A stretch of 8,915 nt of DNA from Thermoplasmatota archaeon. GTDB lineage: Archaea; Thermoplasmatota; Thermoplasmata; Thermoplasmatales; Thermoplasmataceae. Made by a program: the position numbers and the translations under genes. The DNA is taken from NCBI GenBank assembly GCA_023379355.1, contig JAMCUD010000032.1, forward strand, positions 1 to 8,915, written 5' to 3'. The notes beneath the pieces were generated by a model, which worked only from the letters and a program-made list of their open reading frames with translations, did not search any database and had not been told where the DNA came from. Below, piece after piece: positions 6,090 to 8,915 of the stretch; the stretch's first letter is position 1, and the number at the start of each line of letters is the position of its first letter.

Positions 6090-7562
6090 CTACCATCCAA
6101 GGGAATTTGCGGCTTCAGGATCATCCTGCTTGAGGGAACTTCTGATCCTTTGCAGTGCCCTGCTTTCTCCAATCTTCTCTGCAGCCAATTCCAACGACCT
6201 TCCAAGGGTATTTCTTTCTCTGGAATTGAAATCACTAGACTGATTAGTAGTGTAATGCTTCACCGAGGTTTGATTACCGTTCAAATTGAATGTGGCTGAA
6301 CTCCGGGTCACATTATCTACCAATATACGTGAGGATGGTACACCAACTTGCTGATTCTGGCCTCCGGGATGATTAGTCTGTGAATTATCTGAAGCACTTA
6401 CCGAGGCTCTGGTATTATTCATTACATGAAGGGTCGGATTATCTTTATTCGTTTTATCTGGTGTGTATTTACTTCTAGCGAGGGAACAGAGTTTTTCAAC
6501 AGTATCTCTAAGGCCATCTTTCATTACAGACGGAAAAACAACACTGCTTTTCATTATATTAAGTCCCAGCGTGAAGTCCGCATCAGCGTGCAGATCTAAA
6601 GCAATTCTGGCATACTTTGTGTGCTCGTCTGGGGCTCTCATCCTGTTCCAACCTCCGCTCTGTATCAACCTGTCTTCCCTATAGATGTAGAACCCCTGCT
6701 GTGCATTCCAGTCATTTGGCCCAGAAGCATTCTTCCATGCTTCAAGAGTAGAGAACTGAGCTTTGGTGGGTAAAAGATAAGCAGTGTAATGAACATAGAA
6801 TGCCCTGTCAGAACCAGGTACAGCAATTGTCTTTTCGTCCAACTTAAGCGTACTTTTCTCAGTTCTCGCAAACGGGTCCCACGGTGAAAGTGGTTCATCT
6901 CCCATTTTTATAACAACTTTCTTATCAGGACCCAACTCTCCAGAAAGAAATCTGTGAAACACCATACTCAAATGTCTTTCCAAGTCACGCGCCATTTTCA
7001 TGAAGCCTTTTTGGGCTCGCATACCATCAGGTGGGTCATAAGCCATCATTCTATCAAGGTTTTCCCAGAGAACGACCGTTCCAGAGTGATGAGAAATTGG
7101 ATCAGATACTACAGGTGAATATTCAGATTTTGGTATTGTCTGTATTTCCCAGCGATCGGTCTCCCGGATATGATCCAGATTGAGCTGTCTTATCTCAATT
7201 TCTGAATCGGATTCGTCTGTTTTACTGGCTACTGTCAGTTTTCGGCACTGTGATATGGATGCGGTTTTAAGACCTAATCCAAATTTTCCAAGTTCTCCCG
7301 GTTCATATGTTCTATTTGTTCCAAATCTCATAGCTTCAGTCAGTGTTTCTGAGTCCATTCCTCTTCCATTATCAGATACTAAAAACCATGACGAATTCCC
7401 ATCAAATTTCATTGTTATATTAATCTCTGAAGCACCCGCTTGTATTGAATTATCAATGATGTCAGCTGCGGCAGTCACGAAATCATATCCCTCATCTCTA
7501 AGTGAAGTTACAAGTCTGCGTGCACCAGGGACGACCTCGATTGAACCCCTCTTTTCTGTCAT
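6090..7562 (-). CDS. GHKL (MutL/MORC-like) ATPase of an Mza-type defense system
   Basis: A 490-residue protein with a Bergerat-fold ATP site at its N-terminus. The N-box region is ADIIDNSIQAGA (33-44, N38). Motif G1 is SDNGRGM (63-69). The ATP lid is GKFGLGLKTAS (92-102), and the G3-like SGTVVLW is at 160-166. A middle domain follows to about residue 370, then a Ser/Asn/Gln-rich linker (about 375-450), then a charged helical tail. The usual N-box catalytic Glu is Asp34 here. Such ATPases act as nucleotide-driven clamps, and MutL/MORC-like members occur with Z1 and DUF4420 genes in restriction/defense operons. It is the first gene of the leftward operon. ATG 7562 has no SD but has a TATA-like box 28 nt upstream, so the mRNA is probably leaderless. 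No MutL endonuclease motif is seen. Confidence 0.9.
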   Translation of the reverse strand: MTEKRGSIEVVPGARRLVTSLRDEGYDFVTAAADIIDNSIQAGASEINITMKFDGNSSWFLVSDNGRGMDSETLTEAMRFGTNRTYEPGELGKFGLGLKTASISQCRKLTVASKTDESDSEIEIRQLNLDHIRETDRWEIQTIPKSEYSPVVSDPISHHSGTVVLWENLDRMMAYDPPDGMRAQKGFMKMARDLERHLSMVFHRFLSGELGPDKKVVIKMGDEPLSPWDPFARTEKSTLKLDEKTIAVPGSDRAFYVHYTAYLLPTKAQFSTLEAWKNASGPNDWNAQQGFYIYREDRLIQSGGWNRMRAPDEHTKYARIALDLHADADFTLGLNIMKSSVVFPSVMKDGLRDTVEKLCSLARSKYTPDKTNKDNPTLHVMNNTRASVSASDNSQTNHPGGQNQQVGVPSSRILVDNVTRSSATFNLNGNQTSVKHYTTNQSSDFNSRERNTLGRSLELAAEKIGESRALQRIRSSLKQDDPEAANSLGW

Positions 7563-7585
7563 TTAACTTTATGAGGTAAGGTTAT

Positions 7586-7594
7586 AATATATTT
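7586..7594 (-). promoter_or_regulatory. TATA-like box of the leftward defense operon
   Basis: Read leftward, AAATATATT is centred 28 nt before ATG 7562, within an AT-only tract of about 15 bases. Together with the lack of an SD at that ATG, it predicts a leaderless transcript for the GHKL-Z1-DUF4420 operon. No symmetric operator is seen at the box itself; the nearest palindromes lie about 240 bp upstream. Confidence 0.5.
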
Positions 7595-7833
7595 ATTAAC
7601 TTTTCCGCTACCGCAAGAATTATGGACTAAATCTGCTGTAAAATTGAACAGTCCCTGCAATATCTGGATCTAAGGTCAACCAATATGGACGATTAGCAAA
7701 CAGGAATAGAAAGTGGTAAAGCAAACGAGCTATTTGTTGCTTATTATGAACCCATAAAACCTTGAAAAAAGAGTAAAAAGCTAACTAAATTAGAGTTTAC
7801 TTTCCATGAAGTTCCCATTCATAATTTATACTT

Positions 7834-7921
7834 GCACAGAATTCTGTGCGCTATCTCAGAGTATCTGATCTCTCACAGACTATGCATAATTCCATTAACG
7901 TTGCATCGTTTTTATGCATAG
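7834..7921. repeat. Cluster of three perfect palindromes
   Basis: Within 88 bp lie GCACAGAATTCTGTGC (7834-7849, a perfect 16-bp palindrome), TCAGA-gta-TCTGA (7856-7868), and CTATGCATA (7880-7888) repeated inverted as TATGCATAG (7913-7921) with 24 bp between the arms. No gene covers them. They lie upstream of the leftward defense operon. Operators, a structured RNA or recombination sites are possible; the sequence does not decide between them. Confidence 0.6.
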
Positions 7922-8263
7922 AATGATCGCCATCACTCCTCATGGTATGATTTTACCTCTTTAGATTTACATCAGCATTAAATCGCTTATTTTCGATTCA
8001 CAGAAAGGCGCTTCTTTTCTCTTTCATTAAAAAGGTAGAACCATACTAACTTCTTTTAGTCTTAAATTATTCCTTGGTATGTTGGCTAAAGTTTCAGCTT
8101 GGCTGGACCATTTCCTAACCCCCAATCCTAAAATAGTTCTATTTGACGGCGTTATATATCAGTTCTGCGGAGGTTTCTGATGGAGTAATAGATAGTTATT
8201 TTACATGTATGGTACGAGGTCTTAGCTTTCATTAAATCATTGGTTGATGTCGAATTTGCCCCA

Positions 8264-8283
8264 CCATTTCACAAATGAAATGG
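8264..8283. repeat. Short perfect stem-loop
   Basis: CCATTTCA (8264-8271) and TGAAATGG (8276-8283) form an 8-bp stem with the 4-nt loop CAAA. No run of T follows closely on either strand, so a terminator role is not obvious. Confidence 0.45.
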
Positions 8284-8392
8284 AAATGCTCCAGATCTTG
8301 GTTTTCCAATAAATCCACTGGCTAAAGAACCCATTCCAGTGTTGCTCACACTCCACATGGGATTTTATCAGCAGTTAACACATTATCTCCTC

Positions 8393-8530
8393 TCACAAAA
8401 ACCAATTTTCCTCCTTAACAAGTCCCATCTTAACGACCGATTCGATTCCAAGTCCCATTAAATGCCATTCTTTACCGATTCTGATAATATACTTTCTCTT
8501 CTTGAGGGATTTAAGAATTTGCTTTAGATC
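8393..8530 (-). pseudogene. C-terminal remnant of a gene cut by the IS (winged-helix-like)
   Basis: The leftward frame is open from the proposed IS end near 8531 to TGA 8393, giving about 45 residues. It begins DLKQILKSLKKRKYIIRIG, continues KEWHLMGLGIESVVKMGLV and ends KEENWFL. The pattern, a basic helix, then a short beta hairpin (YIIRIGKEWHL), then a glycine and a final helix, resembles the end of a winged-helix DNA-binding domain. The frame continues rightward into the IS terminal repeat and reaches ATG 8626 only inside the element, so the real N-terminus should lie beyond the IS, outside the window. I do not recognise the family. It might be a missing component of the defense island or an unrelated regulator. 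Confidence 0.45.
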
Positions 8531-8587
8531 AAGATTGTTGCATAACCCATGCAATAATTTTTCTTGAAAATAAGATGGGTGTTGTTT

Positions 8588-8915
8588 GTGCAGAACAACA
8601 ACCCAATTGCTCATGGAAAGGATCATAATAAAAGGATATGGCCCCTCTACAATGAGTCTCTGGTCAGACGCATGAAGAATATCCTTGATCTCAAGGATAT
8701 TGAAAACTACAGGGATGATCTGATGAATCAGAATGCAGGAAAGAATGGAAGGCCTTTCACTCTTCCTGATAAGATCATTGAGATCCTTGCAAGGATCAGA
8801 TCAGTATTCAATGCTTCTTTCAGATCACTGGAATCTTACATTAGAATATTCCAGGAGATTCTCGGAATACCGAGAATCTCATACACATCAATATTCAGAA
8901 GAATAAGGACGTTCA
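8588..8915 (+). CDS. IS5-family transposase, N-terminal part
   Basis: An open frame runs from GTG 8588 off the window end, giving 109 complete codons. WPLYNESLVRRM (about 19-30) and GRPFTLPDKIIEILARIRSV (about 54-73) fit the N-terminal domain of IS903-group IS5 transposases, which read W..YN..LV.R and GRP..YP...IE.L...R. FRSLESYIRIF and SYTSIFRRIR continue the match. The DDE catalytic residues would lie further right and are not in view. The start is uncertain: no good SD exists, and GTG 8579 or TTG 8582 are alternatives. Whether the full gene is intact cannot be told. It acts by cutting and pasting its own element and is not part of the defense module. The coding sequence contains three strong palindromes. 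Confidence 0.8.
   Translation, partial: MQNNNPIAHGKDHNKRIWPLYNESLVRRMKNILDLKDIENYRDDLMNQNAGKNGRPFTLPDKIIEILARIRSVFNASFRSLESYIRIFQEILGIPRISYTSIFRRIRTF
8678..8701. repeat. 24-bp palindrome inside the transposase gene
   Basis: AATATCCTTGA (8678-8688) and TCAAGGATATT (8691-8701) are perfect 11-base inverted arms with only TC between them. In mRNA this would fold into a strong hairpin soon after the transposase start. Confidence 0.75.
8782..8797. repeat. 16-bp perfect palindrome inside the transposase gene
   Basis: GATCCTTGCAAGGATC reads the same on both strands. It shares the ATCCTTG...CAAGGAT core with the palindrome at 8678-8701, so arms of the two could also pair with each other. Confidence 0.75.
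8855..8880. repeat. 11-bp stem, 4-nt loop hairpin inside the transposase gene
   Basis: GAGATTCTCGG (8855-8865) and CCGAGAATCTC (8870-8880) pair perfectly around the loop AATA. It encodes the segment EILGIPRIS of the transposase and has no T-run after it within view. Confidence 0.8.

Larger units (their letters stand above)
7595..8392. other. Roughly 800-bp gene-poor region with palindromes and possible gene debris
   Basis: No open frame on either strand is long or family-like enough to call. It holds a cluster of perfect inverted repeats (7834-7921), an 8-bp hairpin (8264-8283), and short open stretches that may be decayed coding sequence: leftward 8358-8152 with a single internal TGA, and rightward about 8037-8180. 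The region separates the operon promoter from the interrupted gene next to the IS. Its content suggests a decayed island segment plus regulatory or structured elements. Confidence 0.6.
8531..8915 (+). mobile_element. Left part of an IS5-family (IS903-like group) element, cut by window end
   Basis: AAGATTGTTGCATAA (8531-8545) resembles terminal repeats of IS903-like IS5 elements, which often contain TTTGTTGCATAA. It is part of an imperfect hairpin (TTGCAT-aaccc-ATGCAA). The transposase frame starts about 57 bp inside, the usual IS layout. The right end, and therefore any target duplication, lies beyond the window. The boundary at 8531 is an estimate good to a few bases. Confidence 0.65.

Noticed and set aside
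7180..7566. Rightward 128-codon open frame opposite the start of the GHKL ATPase
   Set aside because: It mirrors a strongly conserved Bergerat-fold coding region in the other strand and has no features of its own.
7862..7945. Leftward roughly 30-residue open frame with a CxxC (ELCIVCERS)
   Set aside because: Too short, stops flank it closely, and a single CxxC is not evidence for a zinc protein; it also overlaps the palindrome cluster.
8037..8180. Rightward open frame containing a 33-residue ATG-started peptide ending QFCGGF
   Set aside because: No SD or TATA box at a fitting distance was found and no family is recognisable; it overlaps the opposite-strand debris.
1..8915. CRISPR array, rRNA or integrase gene
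   Set aside because: I looked for regularly spaced repeats, rRNA-like conserved sequence and integrase motifs on both strands and saw none.

Overview
The window looks archaeal, and codon use suggests a Thermoplasmata-like genome (inference, not proven). Arg codons are mostly AGA/AGG and Ile is often ATA. The tRNA gene has no encoded CCA. Two transcription units have a TATA-like box 26-28 nt upstream of an ATG with no Shine-Dalgarno (SD), which is the leaderless pattern. Internal operon genes carry SD matches to an archaeal 16S tail.

Layout, left to right: a tRNA-Lys(CTT) gene (22-95) with a T-run hairpin behind it; an AT-rich gene-poor stretch (about 96-460); a rightward operon with a small ribbon-helix-helix (RHH) protein (461-658), a DNA cytosine-5 methyltransferase (633-1607) and a Mig-type T:G-mismatch DNA glycosylase (1615-2277); and a convergent leftward operon with a GHKL/MutL-MORC-like ATPase (7562-6090), a Z1-domain superfamily II helicase-like ATPase (6021-3373) and a DUF4420 PD-(D/E)XK nuclease (3386-2370). 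Next comes about 830 bp without a convincing gene but with a cluster of palindromes (7834-7921). It is followed by the C-terminal tail of a leftward gene (8530-8393) that appears cut by an IS5-family element whose transposase (8588 onward) runs off the window.

The centre is best read as a complete-looking restriction/defense island. GHKL ATPase + Z1 + DUF4420 is the core predicted in MORC/MutL-type restriction systems and in the experimentally described Mza (MutL-Z1-DUF-AIPR) defense type. Here that core is paired with a 5mC methyltransferase. Where bacterial relatives often carry a Vsr nick-repair endonuclease, this locus carries a Mig-type thymine-DNA glycosylase. The working model is that the methyltransferase marks self DNA, the glycosylase repairs T:G mismatches from 5mC deamination, the RHH protein controls the modification operon, and the ATPase-helicase-nuclease module attacks unmodified DNA. 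No AIPR gene is visible. The tRNA gene on one side and the IS on the other fit a mobile genomic island.
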